Notes under the pieces: model-generated
The model's database searches: none
Told to the model about the DNA's origin: nothing
The model's input: only the letters and a program-made list of their open reading frames with translations
Shown here: positions 1-8,384 of the stretch, one piece after another
Layout of the letters: each line of letters begins with the position of its first letter
Numbering within the stretch: the first letter of the stretch is position 1
Program-made: the position numbers and the translations under genes
Origin: Nocardia vinacea NBRC 16497
GTDB lineage: Bacteria > Actinomycetota > Actinomycetes > Mycobacteriales > Mycobacteriaceae
Reading direction: 5' to 3'
Assembly: GCF_000308835.1 (NCBI RefSeq)
Contig: NZ_BAGN01000405.1
Span: forward strand, 1-46,822
Length of the DNA: 46,822 nt

Positions 1-2
1 CC

Positions 3-401
3 CTGCTGGCGGAAATCGCCGCAATGCCCGAAAGGCACGACAGTATCGACGATCTCGTCGCCGACATATTCGTCACGGTCGTCACGCGCTGGCGTACCCA
101 TCCGATGGTCGAACGAATGCTGGCGATCGAACCCGAGCGAGTGATCATGAAACTCACGGTCGACGGCGCCGCTACCTTCACCATGTGCGTCGCCGCGACC
201 GCCACCACGCTCGAACGCGCGGTCCAGCGCGGACTACTCGCCGAGTTCGACGACCTGATGACCCGCGCCGAAATCGTCTGCCGCGTAGTCCATTCACTCA
301 TTCTGGCCCCGCACGGCACAACACCGCTACGGTCCGACGACGAGCTCGCCGAGTTCGCGCGCGGGTACCTGGTGCCAGTCGTCACCAATGCCTGCGGCTG
401 A
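3..401 (+). CDS. C-terminal part of a TetR-like regulator (5' end outside window)
   Basis: The frame is open from base 3 and closes with TGA at 401, so about 132 C-terminal residues are visible and the start lies outside the window. The visible part is a helix-rich, Leu/Val/Ala-rich segment like the ligand-binding and dimerisation domain of TetR regulators, ending in a helix containing ARGYLVPVV. No helix-turn-helix is in view, so the family call rests on helical pattern, length and the abundance of TetR genes nearby. It could be another all-helical protein. The next gene, also TetR, is on the opposite strand and converges with it. Confidence 0.5.
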   Translation: MLAEIAAMPERHDSIDDLVADIFVTVVTRWRTHPMVERMLAIEPERVIMKLTVDGAATFTMCVAATATTLERAVQRGLLAEFDDLMTRAEIVCRVVHSLILAPHGTTPLRSDDELAEFARGYLVPVVTNACG

Positions 402-455
402 TTCTCTCCTTCGAGTACTTGTGCTGATACACCGTCGTGGGGGTCACCCTCATGG

Positions 456-1040
456 CTAGGCGCTGATGCCCGCGGTGAGGATGGCGGCCAACTCGCGGTA
501 GGCATCGGCATCGTCGAGTCCGGTGTGCTCGCGCACCCCGCCCTGCTGAATGCGGACCATCATGGTCGCGGCCATATCGGCGGCGAAGGCGGCGTGGACG
601 TCACGGAATTCGCCCGCCGCGACGCCTTCATCGATGAGTTCGCGGACCCGGCGGGCGGCGATCCTGGTGTTCTTCTCGTAGATCTCCCGCGCGGGCGCGA
701 AACCGCTCAAGTCGGCCATGAATCGGTCGGAGGCCGCGGCCAAGGCGGTACCGACCGCGGACAGGTAGGCGGTGATGCGCTCACGGGCATCGGTGATCGG
801 CGCGATGCTGGTTTCCACGTCGTCGGTGGCGCGGCGGAAGAAGTGCACTGTCGCGGCCCGGACCAGCTGTTCCTTACTGCCTGCGAGGGTGTAGAGGGTC
901 GACTTGGAGCAGCGCAGTCTGGCGGCGATCTCGTCGAGGGTCAGGTGGGCGAATCCCTCGGTCAGAAACAGGTCGACCAGCGCGTCGAAGAGTTCGGTAC
1001 GCCGCCGGGTGGCGAATCCTGCGCGCGTGAGCTGCTCCAT
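456..1040 (-). CDS. TetR/AcrR family transcriptional regulator
   Basis: This 194-residue protein begins MEQLTRAGF; an upstream extension of the frame would run into the divergent gene and is rejected. An N-terminal helix-turn-helix lies at about residues 34-60 (LTLDEIAARLRCSKSTLY), followed by a helical effector domain, the usual TetR architecture and length. It faces the acyl-CoA dehydrogenase at 1137, and the 96-base gap holds four AGTACT palindromes. The likely role is autoregulation and control of that dehydrogenase, released by an acyl-CoA or related ligand. The ligand cannot be read from sequence. Confidence 0.9.
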   Translation of the reverse strand: MEQLTRAGFATRRRTELFDALVDLFLTEGFAHLTLDEIAARLRCSKSTLYTLAGSKEQLVRAATVHFFRRATDDVETSIAPITDARERITAYLSAVGTALAAASDRFMADLSGFAPAREIYEKNTRIAARRVRELIDEGVAAGEFRDVHAAFAADMAATMMVRIQQGGVREHTGLDDADAYRELAAILTAGISA

Positions 1041-1050
1041 ATCAGCGAAT

Positions 1051-1114
1051 AGTACTGGTGAGGTGCTTGCAGTACTGCAGCAAGAGCAGTACTGTATGCA
1101 GTAATTCAGTACTG
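1051..1114. promoter_or_regulatory. Array of four AGTACT palindromes between tetR and acyl-CoA dehydrogenase
   Basis: AGTACT occurs at 1051, 1071, 1088 and 1108, three copies being preceded by C and all followed by G (CAGTACTG type). The start-to-start spacings are 20, 17 and 20 bases. The outer copies are flanked by GAAT on the left and TTATTC on the right, so the whole block is roughly symmetric. This is the expected operator region of the flanking TetR regulator and would cover both divergent promoters. Confidence 0.7.
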
Positions 1115-1136
1115 TTATTCGTAGGCGAGGAGTCCT

Positions 1137-2276
1137 GTGGCCGTCGAACGTCTGCTGCCCACCACCGAAGCCCGGGAATTGATCCAGCTCACCCGCGACA
1201 TCGCCGATAAAGTCCTCACGCCGATCGTGGATGAACACGAACGGGCCGAGACCTATCCCGACGGTGTGTTCGCCACGTTGGGGGAGGCCGGGTTGTTGAG
1301 CCTGCCGTACCCGGTCGAATGGGGTGGCGGTGGCCAGCCGTACGAGGTGTATCTGCAGGTACTCGAGGAGATCGCCGCGAGGTGGGCGGCGATCGCGGTG
1401 GCGGTCAGCGTGCACAGCCTGGCCTGCCATCCGCTGCTCGCCTTCGGTACCGAGGAGCAGCAGCGGCGCTGGCTGCCGGAGATGTTGGGCGGCAATACGA
1501 TCGGCGCGTACAGCCTGTCGGAGCCGCAGGCCGGATCAGATGCCGCCGCGGTGGCATGCAAGGCCGGTCCCGTCGACGGCGGATATCTCGTCAACGGCAC
1601 CAAGGCCTGGATCACCCATGGCGGCATCGCCGACTTCTACAACCTTTTCGCACGCACGGGCGAGGGGGCGCGCGGCATCTCCTGCTTCCTGGTACCGCGT
1701 GAGACCACCGGCCTGACATTCGGCAAGCCCGAGCAGAAGATGGGGCTGCACGCGGTGCCGACCACGACCGCGCACTACGACGACGCGTTCCTGCCCGTCG
1801 AGCGACGGATCGGTACGGAGGGGCAAGGACTCCAGATCGCTTTGAGCGCACTGGATTCCGGCCGACTCGGCATCGCGGCGGTCGCGACCGGACTGGCTCA
1901 GGCCGCGCTCGACGAAGCCGTCGCCTACGCCAAAGAACGCACGGCATTCGGCAAGCCGATCATCGACCATCAGGGTCTCGGGTTCCTACTGGCCGATATG
2001 GCTGCCGCGGTCGATTCGGCCCGCGCCACCTACCTCGATGCCGCGCGGCGACGCGATGCGGGGCTGGCGTATTCACGGCAGGCGAGTGTTGCCAAACTGA
2101 TCGCGACCGACGCGGCCATGAAGGTCACCACCGACGCGGTCCAGGTATTCGGCGGCTACGGCTACACCCGCGACTTCCGGGTCGAGCGGTATATGCGCGA
2201 AGCCAAGATCACCCAGATCTTCGAGGGCACCAACCAGATTCAGCGCCTGGTCATCGCACGCAGCCTCGCACAATGA
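1137..2276 (+). CDS. Acyl-CoA dehydrogenase
   Basis: This 379-residue FAD flavoprotein would introduce an alpha,beta double bond into an acyl-CoA. It has the full short-/medium-chain dehydrogenase length. The first signature (AYSLSEPQAGSDA) lies at about residues 124-136. The C-terminal region carries FGGYGYTRDF and IFEGTNQIQR, where E363 sits at the usual catalytic-base position. The start is GTG at 1137, with GAGGAG a few bases upstream. It stands alone after the divergent TetR operator array and is followed by a strong hairpin, so it is probably a single-gene transcript controlled by that TetR. Chain length and substrate are not evident. Confidence 0.95.
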   Translation: MAVERLLPTTEARELIQLTRDIADKVLTPIVDEHERAETYPDGVFATLGEAGLLSLPYPVEWGGGGQPYEVYLQVLEEIAARWAAIAVAVSVHSLACHPLLAFGTEEQQRRWLPEMLGGNTIGAYSLSEPQAGSDAAAVACKAGPVDGGYLVNGTKAWITHGGIADFYNLFARTGEGARGISCFLVPRETTGLTFGKPEQKMGLHAVPTTTAHYDDAFLPVERRIGTEGQGLQIALSALDSGRLGIAAVATGLAQAALDEAVAYAKERTAFGKPIIDHQGLGFLLADMAAAVDSARATYLDAARRRDAGLAYSRQASVAKLIATDAAMKVTTDAVQVFGGYGYTRDFRVERYMREAKITQIFEGTNQIQRLVIARSLAQ

Positions 2277-2297
2277 CCGGTCGGATCCACACCCCCG

Positions 2298-2360
2298 GCA
2301 CGGCAGAGCCCCGGGACTTGAGCGGGTGGATAGCCGGGACAAGTCGGGGCTCTGCCGTGC
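2298..2360. terminator. Bidirectional hairpin between convergent genes
   Basis: A perfect 15-base inverted repeat (GCACGGCAGAGCCCC at 2298-2312, its complement at 2346-2360) is extended inward by GACTTG/CAAGTC with one unpaired base. It begins 21 bases after the acyl-CoA dehydrogenase stop and sits 10 bases beyond the stop of the small minus-strand ORF. There is no T tract, which is common for actinomycete terminators. Confidence 0.6.
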
Positions 2361-2370
2361 GAACGCCGGA

Positions 2371-2523
2371 TCAGCGATATCCGCCGTAGTTCTGTCGATT
2401 CTGGTCGTAGTCGTACGGTTTGCAGCCGGAGTCGTTCGGACCGGCACACCCGGGCTGGTAGGTGTCGCACGACCCAGGCGAACACCTCGGCGGATGGGCC
2501 GAGCAGATCGTGTACCAGAACAT
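2371..2523 (-). CDS. Small cysteine-rich protein, 50 residues (unrecognised)
   Basis: Starting at ATG 2523 the frame encodes MFWYTICSAHPP followed by a segment with four more cysteines (five in total) and an aromatic, Asn/Gln-rich end (QNRQNYGGYR). Spaced cysteines, Tyr/Asn/Pro/Gly content and a stop next to a shared convergent terminator argue that it is real. The frame is open for about 29 codons upstream without a usual start or a signal peptide, so the N-terminus may be longer, start at a non-standard codon, or have been lost by a frameshift. A secreted disulfide peptide is one possibility. I do not recognise the family. Confidence 0.4.
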   Translation of the reverse strand: MFWYTICSAHPPRCSPGSCDTYQPGCAGPNDSGCKPYDYDQNRQNYGGYR

Positions 2524-3143
2524 TTTCCCGATGGCGGACGAGCCGCCGTTTCGGTGCCGACGAGGTATCTGGGCCAGTGGTGTCCGCGGTGGCGTCGGGG
2601 TGCGTGGCGGCCACGCTCATGGGCGGCGCGGTGGAATTCCCCTTCCTTTACGACCGGGTAGCCACCGGGAGTTGGTCGGGAGTGGTGGTGCTGACGGTCC
2701 GCAACGGCATGCTGCTCTGCGCGACTGTGTGGTCGATCGTTCGGCTGTGCCGCAACGGTCTCGATCATCCGGGGCACCCATCGGCCAACTCGCTGCTGGA
2801 TATCGGTTCGGTAACGCCCAGTTGGTTGCGCGCGCTCCCCAGCAGATCCGAATTCCGCCAACCGGACAGGTATTTCCCTAGTTCAGGACCATATCTGCGC
2901 GCCAGGTCACGATTCGGTCTCGCGCGAACGCGCGGCGTCGTGTGAGCAGTGGTTCTTTTTTCGAAGTTCAATTACTGCCCCGCTCTCGCTAGCTAATAGT
3001 TAGCCTTCATAAAAGTCGGGGAGCGGCAATCGCGCCGCATGACAGGACGGATCGGTCGTCGGTGACGGCGATCACCCGTGTTGCGCCATCTTCCATATCG
3101 AATCGCTACCTTGGTCGATCGGAGTGTCGGCCCGGAGAACGCT
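2524..3143. other. 620-base region without a convincing gene
   Basis: Several overlapping frames are open on both strands, but none has a good ribosome-binding site or a recognisable domain. The least poor is a plus-strand frame at 2577-2945 with a hydrophobic stretch (VVVLTVRNGMLLCATVWSIV), possibly a degraded membrane protein. A 13-base inverted repeat, GCTAA-TAG-TTAGC, lies at 2992-3004, and A/T-rich sequence around 2950-3015 probably holds the promoter of the following gene. Confidence 0.4.
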
Positions 3144-3476
3144 ATGGCTAATCCAGCGTCCATACCCAACCCCTTCCAGGCACGCGGTACCGGTAGTCCC
3201 GCCGCCTCCCAGCCGAGCTCGAGGGCCGCCGCAGATTCGGCGCGGTCTGCCCGTGTCCTCCGCGATGAGCAACTCGCGCCGCTGCGGATCCCGGCACTGG
3301 TGCTGGGTGCGTTGCTGATCTGCCTCGGTGTGGCGGCGCTACTGCCATTGCGAGGATGGCTGCACGACTACGGCGCCGAGCTTGTCATCGCCGCTTACCT
3401 GCAATACATGGCGATCGCGACCACCCTCGAGGTATGGGGTCTGCGCATGACCAGGAAAGGTCCACGCCGCAGGTGA
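3144..3476 (+). CDS. Small membrane protein with two transmembrane segments (hypothetical)
   Basis: This 110-residue protein starts at ATG 3144, preceded by CGGAGAA as a ribosome-binding site; an in-frame ATG at 3078 lacks one. About 50 polar Ser/Ala/Arg-rich residues precede a first hydrophobic helix (IPALVLGALLICLGVAALL) and a second around ELVIAAYLQYMAIATTL, with a basic tail (RKGPRRR). That predicts a two-pass inner-membrane protein with both ends inside. It lies shortly upstream of polyphosphate kinase 2 on the same strand. The function is unknown. Confidence 0.7.
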   Translation: MANPASIPNPFQARGTGSPAASQPSSRAAADSARSARVLRDEQLAPLRIPALVLGALLICLGVAALLPLRGWLHDYGAELVIAAYLQYMAIATTLEVWGLRMTRKGPRRR

Positions 3477-3542
3477 TACGCGCACGATGAGGTGCTTCGA
3501 CTGTTCACCTTTCGGTCAGAATCCGTCGATAGTGTCCCGAAA

Positions 3543-4478
3543 ATGACCGACTTCGCGACGCGGCAGCCATCGCCCGACTTCAGTGAGATCGGCGACCTCG
3601 AGTCCGTGGTCGACCTTTCCGACACTGCCGGTTTCATCGTCGACGATTTCGACGACGACGACCCGATCCTGATCACCGCCCAGGGCGGTTTCGCCGTCGA
3701 CACCTGGCGTGAGGGCTACCCCTACGAGGAGCGTCTGGCCCGCGATAGCTACGAGGCCGACAAACGCCTGCTGCAGATCGAGCTGCTCAAATTGCAGAAT
3801 TGGGTGAAGGCCGAGGGGCGCAGGCTGGTGATCGTATTCGAGGGCCGCGACGCCGCAGGTAAGGGCGGGACCATCAAGCGGTTCATGGAGCACCTCAACC
3901 CGCGCGGCGCACGCGTGGTGGCATTGGAGAAGCCGACCACGCGCGAGTCGACGCAGTGGTACTTCCAGCGCTATGTCGAACACCTACCCGCGGGTGGGGA
4001 GATCGTGTTGTTCGACCGCTCTTGGTACAACCGGGCCGGAGTCGAACGGGTCATGGGGTTCTGCACCCTCGAACAACATCAGCGATTTCTTGCCCAAGTT
4101 CCGCTCTTCGAGCGCATGCTCGTCGACGACGGCATCGACCTCGTCAAGTTCTGGTTCTCGGTATCCCCGCTGGAGCAGCGCACCCGCTTCGCCATCCGCC
4201 AAGTCGACCCGGTCCGCCAGTGGAAGCTGTCCCCGATGGACCTGGCCTCGCTCGACAAGTGGGACGACTACACCGCCGCCAAAGAGCAGAACTTCGAGCA
4301 CACCGACACCGACTACGCCCCCTGGATCGTGGTCAAGAGCAACGACAAGAAACGCGCCCGCCTCAACGCGATGCGCCACGTCCTCGGTCTGTTCGACTAC
4401 GACAACAAGGACCCCGAGATCGTCACCCCGGCCGACCCACTCCTCGTGGGCCGCGCCTGCGACGTCATCGGCTCCTGA
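3543..4478 (+). CDS. ppk2: Polyphosphate kinase 2 (PPK2 family)
   Basis: PPK2 enzymes transfer phosphate between polyphosphate and nucleoside diphosphates. The protein has a Walker A loop (FEGRDAAGKGGTIK, about residues 99-112), the family motif EKPTTRESTQWYFQRY, and a Walker B-like DRSWYNR at about 158-164, followed by the lid segment and QWKLSP. At 311 residues it is one-domain class I length. ATG 3543 is preferred because family similarity begins well downstream; GTG 3492 is an alternative and would add 17 residues. The acidic N-terminal stretch (DDFDDDD) is unremarkable. Its role is polyphosphate and nucleotide energy balance. Confidence 0.95.
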   Translation: MTDFATRQPSPDFSEIGDLESVVDLSDTAGFIVDDFDDDDPILITAQGGFAVDTWREGYPYEERLARDSYEADKRLLQIELLKLQNWVKAEGRRLVIVFEGRDAAGKGGTIKRFMEHLNPRGARVVALEKPTTRESTQWYFQRYVEHLPAGGEIVLFDRSWYNRAGVERVMGFCTLEQHQRFLAQVPLFERMLVDDGIDLVKFWFSVSPLEQRTRFAIRQVDPVRQWKLSPMDLASLDKWDDYTAAKEQNFEHTDTDYAPWIVVKSNDKKRARLNAMRHVLGLFDYDNKDPEIVTPADPLLVGRACDVIGS

Positions 4479-4797
4479 CCCGCCCGGAAATCCTTGGGGT
4501 GACACCGCAGGGTGAACTCGTGCGGTCACGCGGCCGAGTCCGCGTGCTCTACGACTCCGCAGACCCGACCCGCAACCGCATCGATTTCGATCAGAAGCCG
4601 CACGCAGAGCAGTTCTGACAAACGCCGAGGTCCTGGCCCGGCACTCTAGCGGCCAATTTGCTGAGAATTCGTATTTTCCACACCGACACCCACTCAGCCT
4701 CTAGCCTTGATGGGTCAGTTTTTCCAACACGGCTCGACCACTGTCCTCGCGGAGTGGCACACCCGCCACCCGCCTAGAAAGTTGGGAGAAGAACCGA
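4479..4797. other. Intergenic region upstream of the EF-hand gene
   Basis: No coding frame here has a start, ribosome-binding site and family features. A/T-richer sequence around 4650-4720 probably carries the promoter of the EF-hand gene. No clear terminator for polyphosphate kinase 2 is visible. Confidence 0.5.
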
Positions 4798-5007
4798 ATG
4801 GATAACAGGGACATTCTGGACGCATTCGAGGCCATGGATCGGGACTCCGACGGCTTCATCAGCCGCGAAGAATTCTTCGAGCACTACGAGAACGAGGGCA
4901 AGGACCCCCGGTCTATCGCGGAGTTGTTCGACAGCCTCGATAGGGACGGCGACGGCAGGATTGTCAGGCACGAATTCCTGGCCGCCGCGGCCGGTGGACG
5001 TATCTGA
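4798..5007 (+). CDS. EF-hand calcium-binding protein
   Basis: This small acidic protein of 69 residues has two canonical 12-residue EF-hand loops, at residues 14-25 (DRDSDGFISREE) and 48-59 (DRDGDGRIVRHE). Both keep Asp at positions 1, 3 and 5, Gly at 6 and Glu at 12, so both should bind calcium. There is no signal peptide, which predicts a cytosolic calcium sensor or buffer. GGGAGAAG upstream of ATG 4798 is a good ribosome-binding site. It is a stand-alone gene followed by an intrinsic terminator. Confidence 0.92.
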   Translation: MDNRDILDAFEAMDRDSDGFISREEFFEHYENEGKDPRSIAELFDSLDRDGDGRIVRHEFLAAAAGGRI

Positions 5008-5039
5008 GCGGGATCCGCTGGAATCCAGCCGAACCGCGA

Positions 5040-5074
5040 ATCGGTCCCGGGAGATGACTCCCGGGGCCGATTTT
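5040..5074 (+). terminator. Rho-independent terminator after the EF-hand gene
   Basis: A 14-base stem (ATCGGTCCCGGGAG, 5040-5053) pairs across a 4-base loop with CTCCCGGGGCCGAT (5058-5071), with a single T:G wobble. TTTT follows at 5071-5074. It lies 33 bases after the EF-hand stop. Confidence 0.85.
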
Positions 5075-5508
5075 CTGTCGTACCTGCTCACTCGCGGCGC
5101 GGCCGGGCCCCGCTCCCTCGACGAGCTCACCGGATGCTGCTCGCCGCCTTCGCGGCCAGCGCGACGCAAGCACGTCGTAGCGGTCGACGTCAGTGCCACG
5201 CTGGAAGCGTGAAACGCTTGATCACGAATCCGTACGCATTTCGACCGCTGGCATCCGAATTTCATCATCCGGATCGGCAACCGTCGCGGAAATCCTTTCG
5301 ATCAGAACGATTCTGTGCAGCTGATCCGGATCACCCGCGTACCGGAACCGGCGTGTGACGGCTCCCAGGTTCGCCGAATACAGCACTTTCGGTCTGTGCA
5401 CAACCCTGCAGAACGATAAATTCTCGCTGCGGGAAATCGTGTCCGGTCCTGGATCCGGAGCGGAAAATTATGCGCCGCAGGGAATTCCGGCACCTCTAGG
5501 GAGCACAC
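5075..5508. other. Intergenic region upstream of the OsmC-like gene
   Basis: No supportable gene on either strand. The short open frames lack ribosome-binding sites and domain features. A/T-richer DNA around 5415-5485 likely holds the promoter of the OsmC-like gene. Confidence 0.5.
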
Positions 5509-6030
5509 GTGACCGCCGATACCAACACTCTTCTCAATGAGGTCGACCTCGACGCCGTCGGCGGCTTGGTGAAAGCCATCCAGGCCGACCCGGCCAAGGC
5601 GCAGACCACGTGGGCGGCTCACGTGACGTGGAAGGGCGCATTCAGTTCGGAGGCGCGGATCCGCAACTTCTCGCCGACGCCGTCGGACGAGCCGACCACC
5701 CTCGGGGGTGGCGACAGCGCACCGAATCCGGTGGAGCAGCTGCTCGCTGCGCTCGGCAACTGCCTGGCGGTCGGCTACGCGGCGAATGCCACGATCGCCG
5801 GTATCCGCATCGACAGCTTGCGGGTCGACCTGAAAGGCGACCTCGACCTGCGCGTATTCCTCGGGCTCGCCGAGGGCCACGCCGGCTTCGAAACCGTCAC
5901 CGCCACAGTGCGGATCGACTCGGACGCCTCCCCGGAACAGCTCGCAGAGTTGCATGCAAAGGTGGTGGGCAGCTCGCCGGTGGGGCATACGGTGCGCAAC
6001 GTGGTGCCGCTCGATGTCGTCCTCGCCTAG
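5509..6030 (+). CDS. OsmC-like protein
   Basis: This 173-residue OsmC/Ohr-fold protein is of a type linked to organic peroxide or osmotic stress. Family features are the phosphate-loop-like PNPVEQLLAALGNCLAVGY segment with a cysteine at residue 85 and the C-terminal SPVGHTVRN segment. In classical OsmC the second segment contains the other redox cysteine (CPV). Here it reads SSPV and no second cysteine exists, so thiol peroxidase chemistry may be altered or absent. The GTG start at 5509 follows GGGAG. The next gene starts 33 bases later and is probably co-transcribed. Confidence 0.85.
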   Translation: MTADTNTLLNEVDLDAVGGLVKAIQADPAKAQTTWAAHVTWKGAFSSEARIRNFSPTPSDEPTTLGGGDSAPNPVEQLLAALGNCLAVGYAANATIAGIRIDSLRVDLKGDLDLRVFLGLAEGHAGFETVTATVRIDSDASPEQLAELHAKVVGSSPVGHTVRNVVPLDVVLA

Positions 6031-6063
6031 CCCGGGACCTTACGGGGCGCGCAACGCCATCAG

Positions 6064-6495
6064 ATGCGACGACTTGACGAATCCGAAGTCGAAGGCCTGC
6101 TGTCCCTCGATGCTGTCGCGCATTTGGCGACGATCGACTCGGATGGATACCCGCACGTCACCCCGATTTGGTTTCTGCGGGTGGGCGCGGTCTTCTATCT
6201 GACGAGTTATGCGGGTCGCCCGCATCTGGATCGAATCATGCGAAATCCTCGAGTCGGGCTCGTCATCGATGTGGAGGCCGCTTTGCGCGCTGATGGTGAG
6301 AGGCCGAACAAGCAGGTCCGGGTGATCGGTGACGCTACCGTTTCTCTCGATCGGGATGGGATGTGGACCAGGCGAATCCGAGCCGAGTACATCGACGGCT
6401 CGACTGCACCCGGAGCAGTCGACCGGGCTCTGGACCGGGAGAGGATGCTCATCACGATCATCCCTCGCAAGATCACAGCCATCGCCAGTATCTGA
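6064..6495 (+). CDS. Pyridoxamine 5'-phosphate oxidase-family (flavin split-barrel) protein
   Basis: This 143-residue protein has the split-barrel pattern: HLATIDSDGYPHVTPIWFL at about residues 19-37, YLTSYAGRPHLDRIMRNPRVGLVID, and an IIPRKITAI end. Such proteins bind FMN or F420 and act as reductases or oxidases on small substrates, or simply bind cofactor. In actinomycetes many are F420-dependent, but the cofactor cannot be fixed from sequence. It is probably in an operon with the OsmC-like gene, suggesting a stress or detoxification role. Confidence 0.85.
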   Translation: MRRLDESEVEGLLSLDAVAHLATIDSDGYPHVTPIWFLRVGAVFYLTSYAGRPHLDRIMRNPRVGLVIDVEAALRADGERPNKQVRVIGDATVSLDRDGMWTRRIRAEYIDGSTAPGAVDRALDRERMLITIIPRKITAIASI

Positions 6496-6663
6496 GCACG
6501 ACGAACATCCACAGATGCGCTGCCCGAACCGGCCGCGGCGGTGAGGGCAAGCACGATGTCAGATGGCATGCCTCGATCGAGTCGAGTCACGGTTGTCGGG
6601 GCTGAAGTGGATTGCATAGGGTCGATCGAGACTGCCGCCGAGCCGAGGCTCGATCGACCTGGA

Positions 6664-6852
6664 TCAGCCGAAATTGAGGTGGTCGGTGAGGCTTTCGTTG
6701 ATCAGGTGCTGGGTTCGGGTCAGGTCGCGGACTGACAGATCGCGTTCGGTTAGGGTCAACATGGCTTTCCATAGCGCCCAGCCACTGGCGCTCCTGCGGT
6801 TTCGCACCGTTGCAGAGCACAAATGAATTCCGCGACCGAGGCCGCGAATCGG
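6664..6852 (-). pseudogene. Remnant resembling a phosphotransferase C-terminus
   Basis: On the minus strand a stop-bounded stretch without a start codon encodes about 62 residues, including SASGWALWKAMLTLTERDL and ending HLINESLTDHLNFG. The WALWKA motif followed by a helical end resembles the C-terminus of aminoglycoside-phosphotransferase-like kinases. In-frame stops lie immediately upstream, so at best this is the tail of a decayed gene. The family call is tentative. Confidence 0.35.
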
Positions 6853-6879
6853 TCAGGTCGTCGATGCGGAAATCCCTCC

Positions 6880-7000
6880 GACAAGATCCAGCTGTACAGA
6901 GCCCTGGACCTACAAGTGCGCTACGAGCACCAACAACAACTCGCAATCGTTGGCAGGCACCGGATTGGATCCGACGGAACCCGTCCCCCTGTTCACGGAA
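6880..7000 (+). pseudogene. Possible remnant of a serine recombinase C-terminus
   Basis: The plus-strand frame here reads DKIQLYRALDLQVRYEHQQQ, which resembles the segment near the end of large serine recombinases (DKxxLYRxLxLxLTY). Neither the catalytic domain nor a start codon is present. The match is short and could be chance. It would fit a mobile element once having inserted in this degraded stretch. Confidence 0.2.
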
Positions 7001-7138
7001 TGGGCTCAGGTATAGGAGTGAACGCGGCCAAGGTTCACCCGCAGCAGCTCATCGCTACCGCCGATGGACTGGCTGTGCGAGTTGCTGACCAACAGACGGC
7101 CGAACGCGCGGGTCGCCGAGCGGTTGATCGCGTTGGTC

Positions 7139-8361
7139 TCAACGGCCACGGGGGACCTGATCGAATGGGCTGTCTCGGTCGGCGGCGTATTCGCGGGGCA
7201 TACCCAGTACGCGTTCACTGATGATGTTGCGGGCCATTTCGGTGCTGCCGCCGCCCAGGCTCGCGGCGTTGCGAAACAGATAATGTATGCCGGTCTGCCC
7301 GTTGCCGGGACCGTCCGGCTCGCCGATCACCGCGGCGGTGCCCGCGATCCGCAACGCGGAATCTGTTTGCAGCCAGGTTGTTTCGGCGCCGAACAGGCGG
7401 ACGATCGAGCCTGCGGCCGGGGGCAGCGTGCCCGCAGCGATCGCAGTGGAGATGTGTGCGATCAGTTGATTGCGGACGAGGCTCATCGTTCGCGCCGCGC
7501 CGATGTCCTCCCGCACGCGGGCGTCGTCGAGGCATCCGGTGGTGCGGGCCAGGTCGATGAGTGCGTTGGCTTCGCCTCCGAGGTGGGGCTGTTCACCGCT
7601 GATGTAGGGGGAGGTGCCGCCCACCGCCGCACGTTCGTGCTCAGTCGGGAAGTGGCTGCCCAGCCTGCGCCGACCTCGCCGATTACCGCGTCGGCGGGTA
7701 GCCGGACATCGTCGAAGAATTCTTCGCAGAACTCGGTCGATCCGGTGACCTGCTTGATCCGCCGGATCGTCAGGCCGGGGGCGGTGGTGGGCACAAGGAA
7801 CAGCGTGAGCCCGTTGTGCTTGGGTACCTTCCAATTCGTGCGTGCCAGGCACAGTCCGTAGTCGGCGGCATAGGCACCCGAGCTCCAGATCTTGGTGCCG
7901 TTGAGAATCCACTCGTCGCCGTCGCGGTAGGCCCGTGTGGTCAAACCGGCAAGATCGGACCCACCCCGAGGTTCGGACAAGAACTGTACGAGGAGTTCTT
8001 CTCCGCGCAGCACCGCCGGAATGTGGATGCGTTTCTGCGCCTCCGTGCCCAGCTCCAGCAGGGTCGCCGCGCAGATGGCCAGCGTCGGAACATTCAGCGC
8101 CAGCGGCATCTCGTAGCCCAGCGACTCCTCGGTGAACGCCTGCTGGTGGGCGCGTGTGAGACCCTGTCCGCCATACTCTTTCGGGAAGCAGATGCCCGCG
8201 AAGTCGCCGTCGAAGAGAATTCGCTGCAGGGTACGGTGGCGGGCCCACACCGCTTCGTCGAAGAGGCCGAGCGAGGAGTCCGTGGTGCGCGGCAGGTACT
8301 CCTTCAACCAGCGGCGGGCGCGGTCTCGGAAGCTGTCGACGGATTCGAGTTCGATGGACAT
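7139..8361 (-). pseudogene. Acyl-CoA dehydrogenase with a one-base frameshift
   Basis: The product (about 407 residues if repaired) starts MSIELESVDSFRDRARRW at 8361. One frame supplies residues 1 to about 240, including PKEYGGQGL and QFLSEPRGGSDLAGL. The -1 frame supplies the rest, from ERAAVGG through SIVRLFGAE to the typical end ERVLGMPRE. The frames join near 7636-7650, and the total span is one base short of a whole number of codons, so a single deleted base explains it. It forms a pair with the second broken dehydrogenase just upstream, as in two-subunit acyl-CoA dehydrogenases. Either genuine decay or a sequencing error. Confidence 0.85.
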
Positions 8362-8384
8362 GCAGCGCTCCCAGTCAGTAGGTC

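Noticed and set aside
2992..3004. GCTAATAGTTAGC as an iron-regulator (IdeR) box
   Set aside because: Only loose similarity to the IdeR consensus, and no iron-related gene is adjacent.
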